A DNA stretch of 46,658 nt from Faecalibacterium hattorii (GCF_003287455.1 NZ_PRLC01000021.1:1-46658), one strand, 5' to 3'. Positions 7,406 through 17,272 are shown, counted from the stretch's first letter. The notes: a model not told the origin generated them from the sequence alone. Program-made: numbers and translations.

Positions 7406-8707
7406 ATGTCTAAAAAAATACTGGTCGTCGGCGGCGGCGGGCGGGAGCACGCCATCATCAAGGCGCTGAAGAAGAGTCCGGACTGCGGCGAGATCTGGTG
7501 CGCGCCGGGCAACGGCGGCATCGGCTACGACGCCAAGTGCAAGAACATCAAGGCCACCGATGTGGAGGCCATGGTGGCCTTTGCGGCGGAGGAAAAATTC
7601 GATTATGTGGTGGTGGCGCAGGACGACCCGCTGGCACTGGGCATGGTGGATGCGCTGGCGAAGGTCGGCATCCCGGCCTTCGGCCCGGACAAGGCGGCTG
7701 CCCGCATCGAGGCCTCCAAGGTCTTCTCCAAAGACCTGATGAAGAAGTACGGCATCCCTACCGCCAAGTATGAGACCTTCGACGACCCCGCCAAGGTCAT
7801 GGACTACATCAAGGCCGAGGGCAAGTACCCGGTGGTCATCAAGGCGGACGGTCTGGCGCTGGGCAAGGGCGTGCTCATCTGCGAGGACGAGCAGCAAGCC
7901 GCTGACGGCGTCAAGGAGATCATGCTGGACAAGAAGTTCGGTGCGTCCGGCAACCACGTAGTCGTGGAGGAGTTCCTCACCGGCCCGGAGGTCAGCGTGC
8001 TGAGCTTTACCGACGGCAAGGTGGTCAAGCCCATGGTGTCGTCCATGGATCACAAGCGGGCCAACGACCACGACACCGGCCTGAACACCGGCGGCATGGG
8101 CACCGTGGCCCCGAACCCCTACTACACCCCGGCCATCGCCGCCGAGTGCATGGAGAAAATTTTCCTGCCCACCATCAAGGCCATGAACGCCGAGGGCTGC
8201 CCCTTCAAGGGCTGCCTTTACTTCGGCCTGATGCTGACCCCGGACGGCCCCAAGGTCATCGAGTACAACTGCCGCTTCGGCGACCCGGAGACGCAGGTGG
8301 TGCTGCCGCTGCTGGAGAGCGACCTGCTCAAGATCATGACCGCCTGCACCGAAGGCACGCTGGCCGACACCGAGGTGAAGTTCTCGGACGGCGCGGCGGC
8401 GTGCGTCATTCTGGCGTCCGGCGGCTACCCGGTCAGCTATGAAAAGGGCAAGCCCATCTCCGGCCTGACCGACGGCCAGCTGGCAGGGGAGGCCAACATC
8501 ACGGTCTACCACTCCGGCACCGCCATCCGGGAGGACGGCACCCTCGTCACCAACGGCGGCCGTGTGCTGGGCGTCACCGCCACGGCTCCCCGCCTGACCG
8601 CCGCCATCACCCAAGCCTATGCCGCCGCCGAGAAGATTCACTTCGAGAAGCTGCATAAGCGGACGGATATCGGCCTGCGGGCGCTGAAGGCGATTGCGGA
8701 GCAATAA
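7406..8707 (+). CDS. purD: Phosphoribosylamine-glycine ligase (GAR synthetase)
   Basis: PurD, 433 residues, joins glycine to phosphoribosylamine with ATP. The start is ATG 7406 (MSKKILVVGGGGREHAI) after GGGAGG; an earlier TTG at 7391 would overlap that ribosome site. ATP-grasp features are visible: N-terminal GGGGREHAIIKAL, PVVIKADGLALGKGV, VVVEEFLTGPEVSVLSF, and the metal-binding YNCRFGDPETQVVLPLL. It is preceded and followed by large repeats, so it may be transcribed separately or by readthrough from the upstream genes. Confidence 0.97.
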   Translation: MSKKILVVGGGGREHAIIKALKKSPDCGEIWCAPGNGGIGYDAKCKNIKATDVEAMVAFAAEEKFDYVVVAQDDPLALGMVDALAKVGIPAFGPDKAAARIEASKVFSKDLMKKYGIPTAKYETFDDPAKVMDYIKAEGKYPVVIKADGLALGKGVLICEDEQQAADGVKEIMLDKKFGASGNHVVVEEFLTGPEVSVLSFTDGKVVKPMVSSMDHKRANDHDTGLNTGGMGTVAPNPYYTPAIAAECMEKIFLPTIKAMNAEGCPFKGCLYFGLMLTPDGPKVIEYNCRFGDPETQVVLPLLESDLLKIMTACTEGTLADTEVKFSDGAAACVILASGGYPVSYEKGKPISGLTDGQLAGEANITVYHSGTAIREDGTLVTNGGRVLGVTATAPRLTAAITQAYAAAEKIHFEKLHKRTDIGLRALKAIAEQ

Positions 8708-8744
8708 CAAAGGCCTGATATCCAAACTGAGGTGCAGCCTTGCC

Positions 8745-9175
8745 GGAAGCGGGCTTGCCATCGCCCCGGTTTAGCTGGCGCGAATGATGGGGCAGACTTC
8801 CGAAAGGCTTGATCTAAACTTACGCGGTGCGTTCTTGTCAGCGGGCTTGCCCTCTCCGTCATCGCTTGCGCGATGCCACCTCTCCCAAAGTGAGAGGCCT
8901 TGGCAGTCCGCCAAGTTTCCGGTTTTATACTTTACGCCCTGCTGCCGCAAGGGGAGCCGTCAGGCGCTGCGCGGAGACTTTCCGCCTTTGCCAAGGGCTC
9001 CCACTTTGGGGGAGCTGGCGCGAAGCGCCTGAGAGGGCAAGCCCGCTGCCGTGGCCGCTGAGCCCCAGTTTAGCGGGTGCTTTCGGTAGGCCGAGGGCAA
9101 GCCCGGCGGAGGGAAGGCTGCACCTTTGTTTAGCACAGCGTACCGCAAGGCAGAGAGGGCAAGCCCGTGGGCAGT
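8745..9175. repeat. Dispersed intergenic repeat, copy 3 (purD-purL)
   Basis: The 496 base gap is almost wholly repeat. It contains the CTTCCGAAAGGCTTGATC module, the GCATCGC hairpin, the core between CCTTGGCA (8898-8905) and TGCCAAGG (8989-8996), and two tail modules. No gene is seen. Confidence 0.85.
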
Positions 9176-9203
9176 TGAATTTGAACATATGGAGGAAAAT
9201 CCT

Positions 9204-12200
9204 ATGGTATATCGTATCTACGTTGAAAAGAAACCCGGCTTCGATGTGGAAGCCGAGGGGCTGAAGAAGGAGCTGGTGAGTCTGCTGGGGGTAGCGGGCC
9301 TGACGGGGCTGCGGCTGCTGAACCGGTACGACGTCGAGGGCATCGACGAGGCGCTGTTTGAGCAGTGCGCCTCCACGGTGTTCAGCGAGCCGCCGGTGGA
9401 CAACACCTACGCCGAGCTGCCCCAGTCCGAGGGCGTGTCCTTCGCGGTGGAGTACCTGCCCGGCCAGTTCGACCAGCGGGCCGATTCCGCCGCCGAGTGC
9501 ATCCAGCTCATCAGCCAAGGCGAGCGCCCGCTGGTGCGCTCCGCCAAGGTCTACCTGCTGCAGGGCAGCCTGACCGAGGCCGAGGTGGCCGAGATCAAAA
9601 AGTACGTCATCAACCCGGTGGAGGCCCGCGAAGCCTCGCTGGAACCCAAGACCACCCTCAAGATGGAGTACCCCGTCCCCACGGCGGTGAAGGTGCTGGA
9701 CGGCTTCAACCAGCTGGACGAGGAGGGCCTGAAGGACTTCATCGCAAAGCAGGGCCTTGCCATGGACCTCGGCGACATCAAGTTCTGTCAGGAGTACTTC
9801 CGCAGTGAGAAGCGGGACCCCACCATCACCGAGATCAAGATGATCGACACCTATTGGTCCGATCACTGCCGCCACACCACCTTCGGCACCATTCTGGATG
9901 ATGTCCAGATCGACGACGAGGTGGTTCAGGCTGCGTTCGACCGCTATATGGCCATGCGGAAGGACCTTGGCCGGGAGAACAAGCCCCGCTGCATGATGGA
10001 TCTTGCCACCATCGGTGCCAAGGAGCTGAAGAAGCAGGGCATCCTGAAGAACCTCGACGAGTCCGAGGAGATCAACGCCTGCACCGTCAAGATCAAGTGC
10101 GACGTCAACGGCAAGGACGAGGATTGGCTGTTCCTGTTCAAGAACGAGACCCACAACCACCCCACCGAGATCGAACCCTTCGGCGGCGCGGCTACCTGCA
10201 TCGGCGGTGCCATCCGCGACCCGCTGTCCGGCCGCAGCTACGTCTATCAGGCCATGCGCGTGACCGGCGCGGGCGACCCGCTCAAGCCCGTCAGCGAGAC
10301 GCTGCCCGGCAAGCTGCCCCAGCGCAAGCTGGTGACCACTGCCGCCGCCGGTTACTCCTCCTACGGCAACCAGATCGGCCTTGCCACCGGGCAGGTGGAT
10401 GAGATCTACCACCCCGGCTATGTGGCCAAGCGGATGGAGATCGGCGCAGTGGTGGGTGCAACGCCCGCTTCCCACGTCCGCCGGGAGTGCCCGGCCCCCG
10501 GTGATGTCATCGTCCTGCTGGGCGGCCGCACCGGCCGTGACGGCATCGGCGGCGCTACCGGCTCCTCCAAGGCCCACAACCTTGAGAGCCTCGACCACTG
10601 CGGTGCCGAGGTCCAGAAGGGCAACGCCCCCATCGAGCGCAAGCTCCAGCGCCTGTTCCGCCGCGAGGATGCGTGCAAGATGATCAAGCGCTGCAACGAC
10701 TTCGGCGCGGGCGGCGTGTCCGTGGCCATCGGTGAGCTGGCGGACGGTCTGTACATCGACCTGAACAAGGTTACCAAGAAATACGACGGCCTCGACGGCA
10801 CCGAGCTGGCCATCAGCGAGAGCCAAGAGCGCATGGCCGTGGCCCTTGCCCCGGAGGACGTGGACAAGTTCATCGCCATTGCCACCGAAGAGAATCTGGA
10901 GGCTACCCCTGTGGCGAAAGTCACCGAGGAGAAGCGCCTGAACATGGTGTGGAACGGCGTGTCCATCGTGAACATCAGCCGCGAGTTCCTGAACTCCAAC
11001 GGTGCCGAGAAGCACCAGAACGTCCACATCGAGAAGGGGACGGTCTGGCAGCCCCAGTGGTCCGGCATCACCTTTGCCCACAAGATGAAGGCGATGGTGG
11101 GCGACCTGAACGTGTGCAGCAAGAAGGGCCTTGCGGAGCGGTTCGACTCCACCATCGGCGCGGCCACCGTGCTGATGCCCTTCGGCGGCGCCTACCAGCT
11201 GACCCCGCAGAACGCCATGGTGGCAAAGCTGCCTGTGGACGGCGAGACCAGCACCTGCTCCGGCATGGCATGGGGCTACAACCCCTATCTGATGAGCGCC
11301 AACCAGTACGTCGGCGCCCGGATGGCTGTGGTGGAGAGCGTGACCAAGCTGGTGGCCACCGGCTTCCGGTATGAGGACGCTTACCTGACCTTCCAAGAGT
11401 ACTTCGAGCGTTTAGGCTCCAAGCCTGAACGCTGGGGCAAGCCGCTGGCCGCTCTGCTGGGCGCACTGGATGCCCAGATTGGCCTCGGCATCGGCTCCAT
11501 CGGCGGCAAGGACAGCATGTCCGGCTCCTTCGAGCAGCTGGATGTGCCCCCGACGCTGGTCTCCTTCGCCACTGCCATCGGCAAGGCCAACCGCGTGGTC
11601 TCCACCGAGTTCAAGAAGCCGGAAAGCACCGTCGTGCTCATCCGGCCCATTCTGGACCCGGAGACCGGCTGCCCCAACTTCTTCTCCCTGAAGGCCAACT
11701 ACAAGATGGTCGAGCAGATGATCGAAGAGGGCATGGTGGCGGCGGCCTGTTCCGTGGGCTACGGCGGCTTGGCCGAGGCCCTGTTCAAGATGGGTCTGGG
11801 CAACCGCATCGGCTTCAAGATGATGGCCGACAAGTCCACCGCCGAGATGTTCGCGCCCATGTACGGTTCCATCGTGCTGGAAATGGTCTCCGATTCGCCC
11901 GCCGGTGAGCTGCTGGGCGAGACCACCAAGGAGTACACCTTCGAGTGCTGCGGTGAGAAGATGGATATGGCCGAGCTGCAGGAGATCTGGGAAGCCAAGC
12001 TGGAGCCGGTGTACCCCTACCGCAAGGCCGGGGCCAACGTAGAACCCATCGACGGCAAGCTGGCGGCTCCCGCAGCCGCGCCCAAGATCGGCATCGCAAA
12101 GCCGAAGGTCATCATCCCGGTCTTCCCCGGCACCAACTGCGAGTACGACACCGCCAAGGCCTTTGCACGGGCCGGTGCAGACCCTGAGATTCTGGTCATC

Positions 12201-12899
12201 CGCAACCTGACCCCGGCGGACGTTACCGCCAGCTGCGAGGCACTGGTGAAGGCCATTGGGGAGAGCCAGATCGTCATGCTGCCCGGCGGCTTCTCCGGCG
12301 GCGACGAGCCGGACGGCAGCGCCAAGTTCATCGCCTCCTTCTTCCGCAGCCCCGCCGTCACCGAGGCGGTTCGCGAGCTGCTGCACCAGCGCGACGGCCT
12401 GATGCTGGGCATCTGCAACGGTTTCCAAGCCCTCATCAAGCTGGGTCTGGTGCCCTACGGCGATATCCGCCCCATCACGGCCTATGATCCGACCCTGACC
12501 TTCAACACCATCGGCCGCCACCAGAGTATGCTGGTGCGCACCCGCATCGCCTCCACCGGCAGCCCGTGGCTGTCCAAGTGCGCGGTGGGCGACGAGCACA
12601 CCGTGGCCATCAGCCACGGCGAGGGCCGTTTCGTGGCCCCGCAGAATGTGCTGGACGAGCTGGTGAAGAACGGACAGGTCGCCACCCAGTACGTTGATCT
12701 GGATGGTCAGCCCACCATGGACCAGAGCTACAACCCCAACGGCTCGCTGCTGGCCATCGAGGGCATCACCAGCCCCGACGGCCGTGTCTTCGGCAAGATG
12801 GGCCACTCCGAGCGCAGCGGGGAGTACCTGTACAAGAACGTCACCGGCGATAAATATCAGCCGATCTTTGAAGGCGGCGTAGACTATTTCAAGATTTGA
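9204..12899 (+). CDS. purL: Phosphoribosylformylglycinamidine synthase, single-chain
   Basis: 1231 residues; converts FGAR to FGAM with ATP and glutamine. It is the large single-chain form: an N-terminal PurS-like region, two AIR-synthetase-like halves (first with WSDHCRHTTF and ETHNHPTEIEPFGGAATCIGGAIRD, second with GIGSIGGKDSMSGSF), and a C-terminal glutaminase with FPGTNCEYD, MLPGGFSGGDE, the nucleophile Cys in GICNGFQAL and a late HGEGRF with the catalytic His. ATG 9204 is preceded by GGAGG. Many low-GC Firmicutes instead use separate PurS, PurQ and PurL, so the fusion is a useful lineage marker. Confidence 0.96.
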   Translation: MVYRIYVEKKPGFDVEAEGLKKELVSLLGVAGLTGLRLLNRYDVEGIDEALFEQCASTVFSEPPVDNTYAELPQSEGVSFAVEYLPGQFDQRADSAAECIQLISQGERPLVRSAKVYLLQGSLTEAEVAEIKKYVINPVEAREASLEPKTTLKMEYPVPTAVKVLDGFNQLDEEGLKDFIAKQGLAMDLGDIKFCQEYFRSEKRDPTITEIKMIDTYWSDHCRHTTFGTILDDVQIDDEVVQAAFDRYMAMRKDLGRENKPRCMMDLATIGAKELKKQGILKNLDESEEINACTVKIKCDVNGKDEDWLFLFKNETHNHPTEIEPFGGAATCIGGAIRDPLSGRSYVYQAMRVTGAGDPLKPVSETLPGKLPQRKLVTTAAAGYSSYGNQIGLATGQVDEIYHPGYVAKRMEIGAVVGATPASHVRRECPAPGDVIVLLGGRTGRDGIGGATGSSKAHNLESLDHCGAEVQKGNAPIERKLQRLFRREDACKMIKRCNDFGAGGVSVAIGELADGLYIDLNKVTKKYDGLDGTELAISESQERMAVALAPEDVDKFIAIATEENLEATPVAKVTEEKRLNMVWNGVSIVNISREFLNSNGAEKHQNVHIEKGTVWQPQWSGITFAHKMKAMVGDLNVCSKKGLAERFDSTIGAATVLMPFGGAYQLTPQNAMVAKLPVDGETSTCSGMAWGYNPYLMSANQYVGARMAVVESVTKLVATGFRYEDAYLTFQEYFERLGSKPERWGKPLAALLGALDAQIGLGIGSIGGKDSMSGSFEQLDVPPTLVSFATAIGKANRVVSTEFKKPESTVVLIRPILDPETGCPNFFSLKANYKMVEQMIEEGMVAAACSVGYGGLAEALFKMGLGNRIGFKMMADKSTAEMFAPMYGSIVLEMVSDSPAGELLGETTKEYTFECCGEKMDMAELQEIWEAKLEPVYPYRKAGANVEPIDGKLAAPAAAPKIGIAKPKVIIPVFPGTNCEYDTAKAFARAGADPEILVIRNLTPADVTASCEALVKAIGESQIVMLPGGFSGGDEPDGSAKFIASFFRSPAVTEAVRELLHQRDGLMLGICNGFQALIKLGLVPYGDIRPITAYDPTLTFNTIGRHQSMLVRTRIASTGSPWLSKCAVGDEHTVAISHGEGRFVAPQNVLDELVKNGQVATQYVDLDGQPTMDQSYNPNGSLLAIEGITSPDGRVFGKMGHSERSGEYLYKNVTGDKYQPIFEGGVDYFKI

Positions 12900-12914
12900 T
12901 GGTATGATATAAGA

Positions 12915-13022
12915 AAACTCCTTCCGTCACGGCTGACGCCGTGCCACCTCCCTCAGGGAGGGAGGCTCAAGGCCCCCTCTGTGAGGGGGCTGTCGCCGGA
13001 GGCGACTGGGGGAGTGATTTCA
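12915..13022. repeat. Short intergenic repeats (purL-purB)
   Basis: Two hairpin modules differ from the larger family: one around CACGGCTGACGCCGTG with CCTCCCTCAGGGAGGGAGG, one around CCCCCTCTGTGAGGGGG with GTCGCCGGAGGCGAC. They fill the gap up to the purB ribosome site CAGGAGG. Confidence 0.6.
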
Positions 13023-13036
13023 GGAGGAAACCTTAA

Positions 13037-14482
13037 ATGTCTCAGCATGACCGCTATATCAGCCCGTTTTCGACCCGCTATTCCTCCGACGAGATGCAGT
13101 ACATCTTCTCGGACGACAACAAGTTCCGCACGTGGCGCCGCCTGTGGGTGGCGCTGGCCCGCGCGGAGATGAAGCAGGGCCTGACCAACATCACCCCCGA
13201 AATGGTGGCAGAGCTGGAAGCCCACGTGGATGACATCAACTACGATGTGGCCATCGCCCGCGAAAAGCTGGTGCGCCACGACGTGATGAGCCACGTCTAC
13301 GCCTACGGCCAGCAGTGCCCCAAGGCCGCCGGCATCATCCATCTGGGTGCTACCAGCTGCTATGTGGGCGACAACACCGACATCATCGTGATGCGGCAGG
13401 GGCTGGAGCTCATCCGCAAAAAGCTGATCGGCGTGCTGGCAAAGCTGGCCCGCTTCGCCGAGGAGTACAAGGACATGCCCTGCATGGCTTACACCCACTG
13501 CCAGCCCGCCCAGCCCACCACCGTGGGCAAGCGCGCGACCCTGTGGGCCAACGAGCTGGTGATGGACCTTGCCGAGATCGACCACCGCCTCGCGACGCTG
13601 CAGCTCCGCGGCGTCAAGGGCACCACCGGCACACAGGCCTCCTTTATGGAGCTGTTCAAGGGCGATGCGGACAAGATCCGCGCCGTGGATGCGTCCATTG
13701 CGTCGGAGATGGGCTTCGACCCCGAAGCCGTCATCCCCGTGTCCGGCCAGACCTACAGCCGCAAGGTGGATTCCTTCATCCTCAACGCGCTGGCGGGCAT
13801 CGCCCAGAGCTGCATGAAGTTCGCCACCGACCTGCGTCTGCTGGCCAACTTCAAGGAGATGGAAGAGCCCTTTGAGAAAAACCAGATCGGCTCCTCCGCC
13901 ATGCCCTATAAGCGCAACCCCATGCGGTGCGAGCGCATCTGCGCCCTCGCCCGCTACCTGATGGTGGATGTGCTGAACCCCAGCTTCACCACCGGCACCC
14001 AGTGGTTCGAGCGCACGCTGGACGACAGCGCCAACAAGCGCGTCGCCATGGCGGAGGGCTTCCTCGCGGCGGACGCCATCCTGAACATCATGCTCAACGT
14101 CACCGACGGCATCGTGGTCTACCCCAAGGTCATCCGCAGCCGCCTGATGGCCGAACTGCCCTTCATGGCCAGCGAGAACATCATGATGCAGGCCGTGGAG
14201 AAGGGCGGCAACCGGCAGGAACTCCACGAGCGTCTGCGCCAGCACGCCATCGCGGCGGGCAAGCAGGTCAAGGAAGAGGGTCTGCCCAACGATATGGTGG
14301 ACCGCATCGCCGCCGACCCGGCTTTCGGCCTGACCAAGGAAGAGATCGTGGCGGGCCTCGTGCCCGAAAACTTCGTGGGCCGCGCTCCCCAGCAGGTCGA
14401 GGAGTTCATCGCCCACATCCTCAAGCCCATCTTTGATGCCAACCCCGATGCCGTGGAGCAGCATGCAAGCTTGAGCGTGTAA
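13037..14482 (+). CDS. purB: Adenylosuccinate lyase
   Basis: PurB, 481 residues, cleaves fumarate from SAICAR (giving AICAR) and from adenylosuccinate (giving AMP). It belongs to the fumarase/aspartase superfamily, shown by the signature SSAMPYKRNP near residue 287, by HLGATSCYVGDN with the conserved substrate-binding block, and by TYSRKVD. ATG 13037 follows CAGGAGG at a normal distance. It is the last purine gene of the cluster and ends before a probable terminator. purC, which makes its substrate, is not in the window. Confidence 0.95.
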   Translation: MSQHDRYISPFSTRYSSDEMQYIFSDDNKFRTWRRLWVALARAEMKQGLTNITPEMVAELEAHVDDINYDVAIAREKLVRHDVMSHVYAYGQQCPKAAGIIHLGATSCYVGDNTDIIVMRQGLELIRKKLIGVLAKLARFAEEYKDMPCMAYTHCQPAQPTTVGKRATLWANELVMDLAEIDHRLATLQLRGVKGTTGTQASFMELFKGDADKIRAVDASIASEMGFDPEAVIPVSGQTYSRKVDSFILNALAGIAQSCMKFATDLRLLANFKEMEEPFEKNQIGSSAMPYKRNPMRCERICALARYLMVDVLNPSFTTGTQWFERTLDDSANKRVAMAEGFLAADAILNIMLNVTDGIVVYPKVIRSRLMAELPFMASENIMMQAVEKGGNRQELHERLRQHAIAAGKQVKEEGLPNDMVDRIAADPAFGLTKEEIVAGLVPENFVGRAPQQVEEFIAHILKPIFDANPDAVEQHASLSV

Positions 14483-14505
14483 TTTCTCTATAAAATCGTA
14501 CAGGT

Positions 14506-14551
14506 CCCGTCCTCGTTGGCAGCGGTCAGTGGGGGCGGGGCTTGCTTTTTT
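14506..14551 (+). terminator. Probable terminator after purB
   Basis: CCCGTCC (14506-14512) pairs with GGGCGGG (14533-14539) with one G-T pair and a 20 base loop; a T run (14546-14551) follows. It would end the purine cluster. Confidence 0.5.
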
Positions 14552-14645
14552 GGGGAGATTGCTTTTTAACGGGGAGCGGAGGGGGTTGCACTCTCCCTGA
14601 TGTAAGCTCAAGCTAAACCGGGGCGAAGTCTCCCCGGCAGCGTCC

Positions 14646-14885
14646 TCGCCCTCTCAGGCCGCCTAACGGCGTCCAGCTCTCCCAAAGGGAGAGCTTTTTC
14701 GAGAAGGCAAACTTTCCGGTATATCCAAAACCTCTCACTTTGGGAGAGGTGGCATCGCGAAGCGATGACGGAGAGGGCGAGCCCGCTGACAAGAACGCAT
14801 CGCGTCCGTTCAGATCAAGGCTTTCGGAAGTCCGCCCCATCGTAAGCGTCATCTAAACCTACGCCCTGCGCCGCCTCTGCCGGGC
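14646..14885. repeat. 240 bp tandem repeat, first unit
   Basis: This unit and the next are in exact 240-base register, for example TCGCCCTCTCAGGCCGCC at 14646 and 14886. It contains CCTAACGGCGTCCAGCTC, GAGAAGGCAAACTTTCCGG, the CCTCTCACTTTGGGAGAGG hairpin and the CTTTCGGAAGT module. The 702 base gap between purB and rsuA holds these two units, flanking repeat scraps (14600-14645) and no gene. Confidence 0.85.
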
Positions 14886-15110
14886 TCGCCCTCTCAGGCC
14901 GCCTAACGGCGTCCAGCTCCCCCAAAGTGGGAGCTTTTTCGAGAAGGCAAACTTTCCGGTATATCCAAAACCTCTCACTTTGGGAGAGGTGGCATCGCGA
15001 AGCGATGACGGAGAGGGCAAGCCCGCTGACAAGAACGCACCGCGTAAGTTTAGATCAAGGCTTTCGGAAGTCTGCCCCATCGTAAGCGCCAGCTAAACCG
15101 GGGCCTCGCT
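14886..15110. repeat. 240 bp tandem repeat, second unit
   Basis: Second copy of the unit at 14646, diverging only at scattered positions until about 15100, where the copies part company. Its last 110 bases are closer to the copy at the window start (CGCACCGCGTAAGTTTAGAT) than to the first unit, which suggests exchange between copies. Confidence 0.85.
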
Positions 15111-15122
15111 GCCAGCGAGACT

Positions 15123-15150
15123 TTGCATTGCGATAGATGAATCGTATGAT
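15123..15150 (+). promoter_or_regulatory. Candidate promoter of rsuA
   Basis: TTGCAT (15123-15128) and TATGAT (15145-15150) are 16 bases apart, 35 bases before the rsuA ATG. Confidence 0.5.
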
Positions 15151-15184
15151 AAGATTGAAATCAAGATAAAAAGGAGATCAACCT

Positions 15185-15886
15185 ATGCGCCTAGACAAAT
15201 ACCTATCCGAAACGGCCCAATGCACCCGGAGCGAGGCGAAGACGCTGTTAGCGAAGGGGAAGGTGACGGTGAACGGGGCGGTCTGCAAAAAGGGCGACGT
15301 GCAGGTGAAGGAGGGCGACGCAGTGGCCGTGGAGGGCCGGGCGCTGCGCTACCAGAGATTCGTCTACCTGATGCTGAACAAGCCCGAAGGGGTGGTCAGC
15401 GCATCCACAGACAAGCGGGATACCACGGTGGTGGACCTTGTGGGGGACGCCTACCCCCGGCGGGAGCTGTTCCCGGCGGGTCGGCTGGACAAGACCAGCA
15501 CCGGCTTCGTGCTGCTGACGGACGATGGCGGCTTCGCCCACGACATTTTGGCCCCGAAGCGCCATGTCTCCAAGACCTACACGGTGGAGATCGACACGCC
15601 GCTGACCGACGAGATGGTGGAAGGCTTTGCCGCGGGCGTGACGCTGGCGGACGGCACCGCCCTCTCCCCGGCGGTGGTGGAGCCGGTGAGCGCGGACAAA
15701 TGCACCGTGCGGGTGCTGCTCAAGCAGGGGGTCTACCACCAGATCAAGCGGATGTTCGGCGTCTACGGCGCGGGGGTGAACAAGCTCCACCGGGACGCCA
15801 TCGGCGGCCTTGCCCTCGACCCGGCGCTGGCACCGGGGCAGTGGCGGGAGCTTTCGGACGCTGAAGTGGCAAAAATTACTGGATGA
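15185..15886 (+). CDS. rsuA: 16S rRNA pseudouridine synthase, RsuA type
   Basis: 233 residues. An N-terminal S4 RNA-binding domain (MRLDKYLSETAQCTRSEAK, about residues 1-60) precedes an RsuA/RluB/E/F catalytic domain with the signature GRLDKTSTGFVLLTDDG near residue 100, where the Asp is the catalytic residue. A late QIKRMFGVYG block is also typical. RsuA modifies U516 of 16S rRNA in E. coli; exact target here is by homology and could instead be an RluB-like site. The ribosome site is AAGGAG just before ATG 15185. It appears monocistronic. Confidence 0.88.
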   Translation: MRLDKYLSETAQCTRSEAKTLLAKGKVTVNGAVCKKGDVQVKEGDAVAVEGRALRYQRFVYLMLNKPEGVVSASTDKRDTTVVDLVGDAYPRRELFPAGRLDKTSTGFVLLTDDGGFAHDILAPKRHVSKTYTVEIDTPLTDEMVEGFAAGVTLADGTALSPAVVEPVSADKCTVRVLLKQGVYHQIKRMFGVYGAGVNKLHRDAIGGLALDPALAPGQWRELSDAEVAKITG

Positions 15887-16038
15887 AAGGGTCGGCTTTT
15901 CACCACGATTTCAAAAAACCGTCACATTTTCCCGGTAGAATACAGGTAAGAACCACGCAAAAAGGTGCTTTTTCGGCCGGTTGGAGGCCCCGAAAGATAA
16001 TTTCAACAAGAAAGATAAAAATTTTTTGGTGAAATATG

Positions 16039-16067
16039 TTGCAAAAGTAAATTCTTTTGTGTAAAAT
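16039..16067 (+). promoter_or_regulatory. Strong sigma-A promoter of the PucR/CdaR-type regulator
   Basis: TTGCAA (16039-16044), a 17 base spacer and TAAAAT (16062-16067) lie in an AT-rich stretch that contrasts with the GC-rich surroundings. Confidence 0.75.
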
Positions 16068-16150
16068 AGAAAATGTAATGCGGCGAAATTGTGTAAAAAT
16101 AACAATCTCGCCCCTGCGGCTTGCACAAAAGAGAAAAGGGGTATCCATTT

Positions 16151-17236
16151 ATGGCCAATAGAGTATTCCAGAGCGTGATCTACCAGATGAAAGACGCCAT
16201 CGACCGTGTGGTGGGCGTGGTGGATGAGACCGGCGCTGTGATCTCCTGCTCGGAGCTGAATCTGATCGGTGAAGTGCGTGAAGGTTTTATGGCCGAGCGC
16301 CTGACAGCGGGCGACCGCTTCGTGCGCGATGGCTACACCTACCAGCAGTTCTCCAGCGCAAAGCACAACGACTACGCCGTCTTCGTGGAGGGTGCCGACG
16401 AGACCGCCGGCCAGTTCGCGGCGGTGCTGTCCATCAGCTTGCAGAGCATCAAGCAGTACCACGACGAGAAGTTCGACAAATCCAACTTCATCAAGAACGT
16501 GGTGCTGGACAACATCCTGCCCGGCGACATCTATGCCAAGGCCCGTGAGCTGCACTTCGCCACCGACGTGTCCCGCGTGGTGTTCATCGTGCGGGTGACC
16601 AGCGGCGGCGACATCTCCGCTTACGATGTGGTCAGCAGCCTCTTCCCCGACAAGCAGAAGGACTTCGTCTTCAACATCAGCGAGACGGATACCGTGCTGG
16701 TCAAGGAGATCCGCAAGGGCATCGACCGCACCGACATGGAGAAGCTGGCTGCCAGCATCGTGGACACCCTCTCCGGCGAGCACTACATCAAGGCAGTGGT
16801 GGGCATCGGCACCCCCATCTCCAACGTGAAGGATCTGGCCACTTCCTTTAAGGAAGCCCAGATCGCCATGGAGGTGAGCAAGGTCTTCGATACCGAGAAG
16901 CAGATCATCCGCTACGACAACCTCGGCATCGCCCGCCTGATCTACCAGCTGCCCACCACCGTCTGCGAGATGTTCCTGCGGGAAGTGTTCAAGCAGGGCA
17001 GCATCGAGAGCCTCGATCAGGAGACGCTCTTCACCATTCAGCGCTTCTTCGAGAACAACCTGAACGTCTCCGAGACCAGCCGCGGCCTGTTCGTCCACCG
17101 CAACACGCTGGTGTATCGTCTGGAAAAGATCAAAAAGCTGACCGGTCTGGATCTGCGTGAGTTCGACGACGCAATCGTCTTCAAGGTAGCCTTGATGGTC
17201 AAGAAGTACCTGTCCAACAACCCGGCCAAATATTGA
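16151..17236 (+). CDS. PucR/CdaR-type transcriptional regulator
   Basis: 361-residue probable DNA-binding regulator. The C-terminal 60 residues, with NNLNVSETSRGLFVHRNTLV, then YRLEKIKKLTGLDLREF, are the helix-turn-helix of the PucR/CdaR family (HTH_30 type). The upstream half resembles the variable sensory plus GGDEF-like region of CdaR proteins, but I cannot name a ligand. ATG 16151 is preferred because AAAAGGGG lies about ten bases before it; an in-frame ATG at 16121 overlaps that site. It has its own strong promoter and terminator and no obvious metabolic neighbour, so its regulon is unknown; CdaR relatives control sugar-acid use. Confidence 0.75.
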   Translation: MANRVFQSVIYQMKDAIDRVVGVVDETGAVISCSELNLIGEVREGFMAERLTAGDRFVRDGYTYQQFSSAKHNDYAVFVEGADETAGQFAAVLSISLQSIKQYHDEKFDKSNFIKNVVLDNILPGDIYAKARELHFATDVSRVVFIVRVTSGGDISAYDVVSSLFPDKQKDFVFNISETDTVLVKEIRKGIDRTDMEKLAASIVDTLSGEHYIKAVVGIGTPISNVKDLATSFKEAQIAMEVSKVFDTEKQIIRYDNLGIARLIYQLPTTVCEMFLREVFKQGSIESLDQETLFTIQRFFENNLNVSETSRGLFVHRNTLVYRLEKIKKLTGLDLREFDDAIVFKVALMVKKYLSNNPAKY

Positions 17237-17272
17237 TGCACACGCTGCGCGGCATTCCCCGCCGGCGTACCC

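Noticed and set aside
8925-11396. Very long open frame (over 800 codons) on the minus strand opposite purL
   Set aside because: It is the codon-shadow of a GC-rich gene; purL on the + strand has full family motifs and the shadow has low-complexity His/Gly/Val composition and no ribosome site.
16121-16150. Earlier start (MHKREKGYPF) for the PucR/CdaR-type regulator
   Set aside because: It would overlap the AAAAGGGG ribosome site that serves ATG 16151, and has no site of its own.
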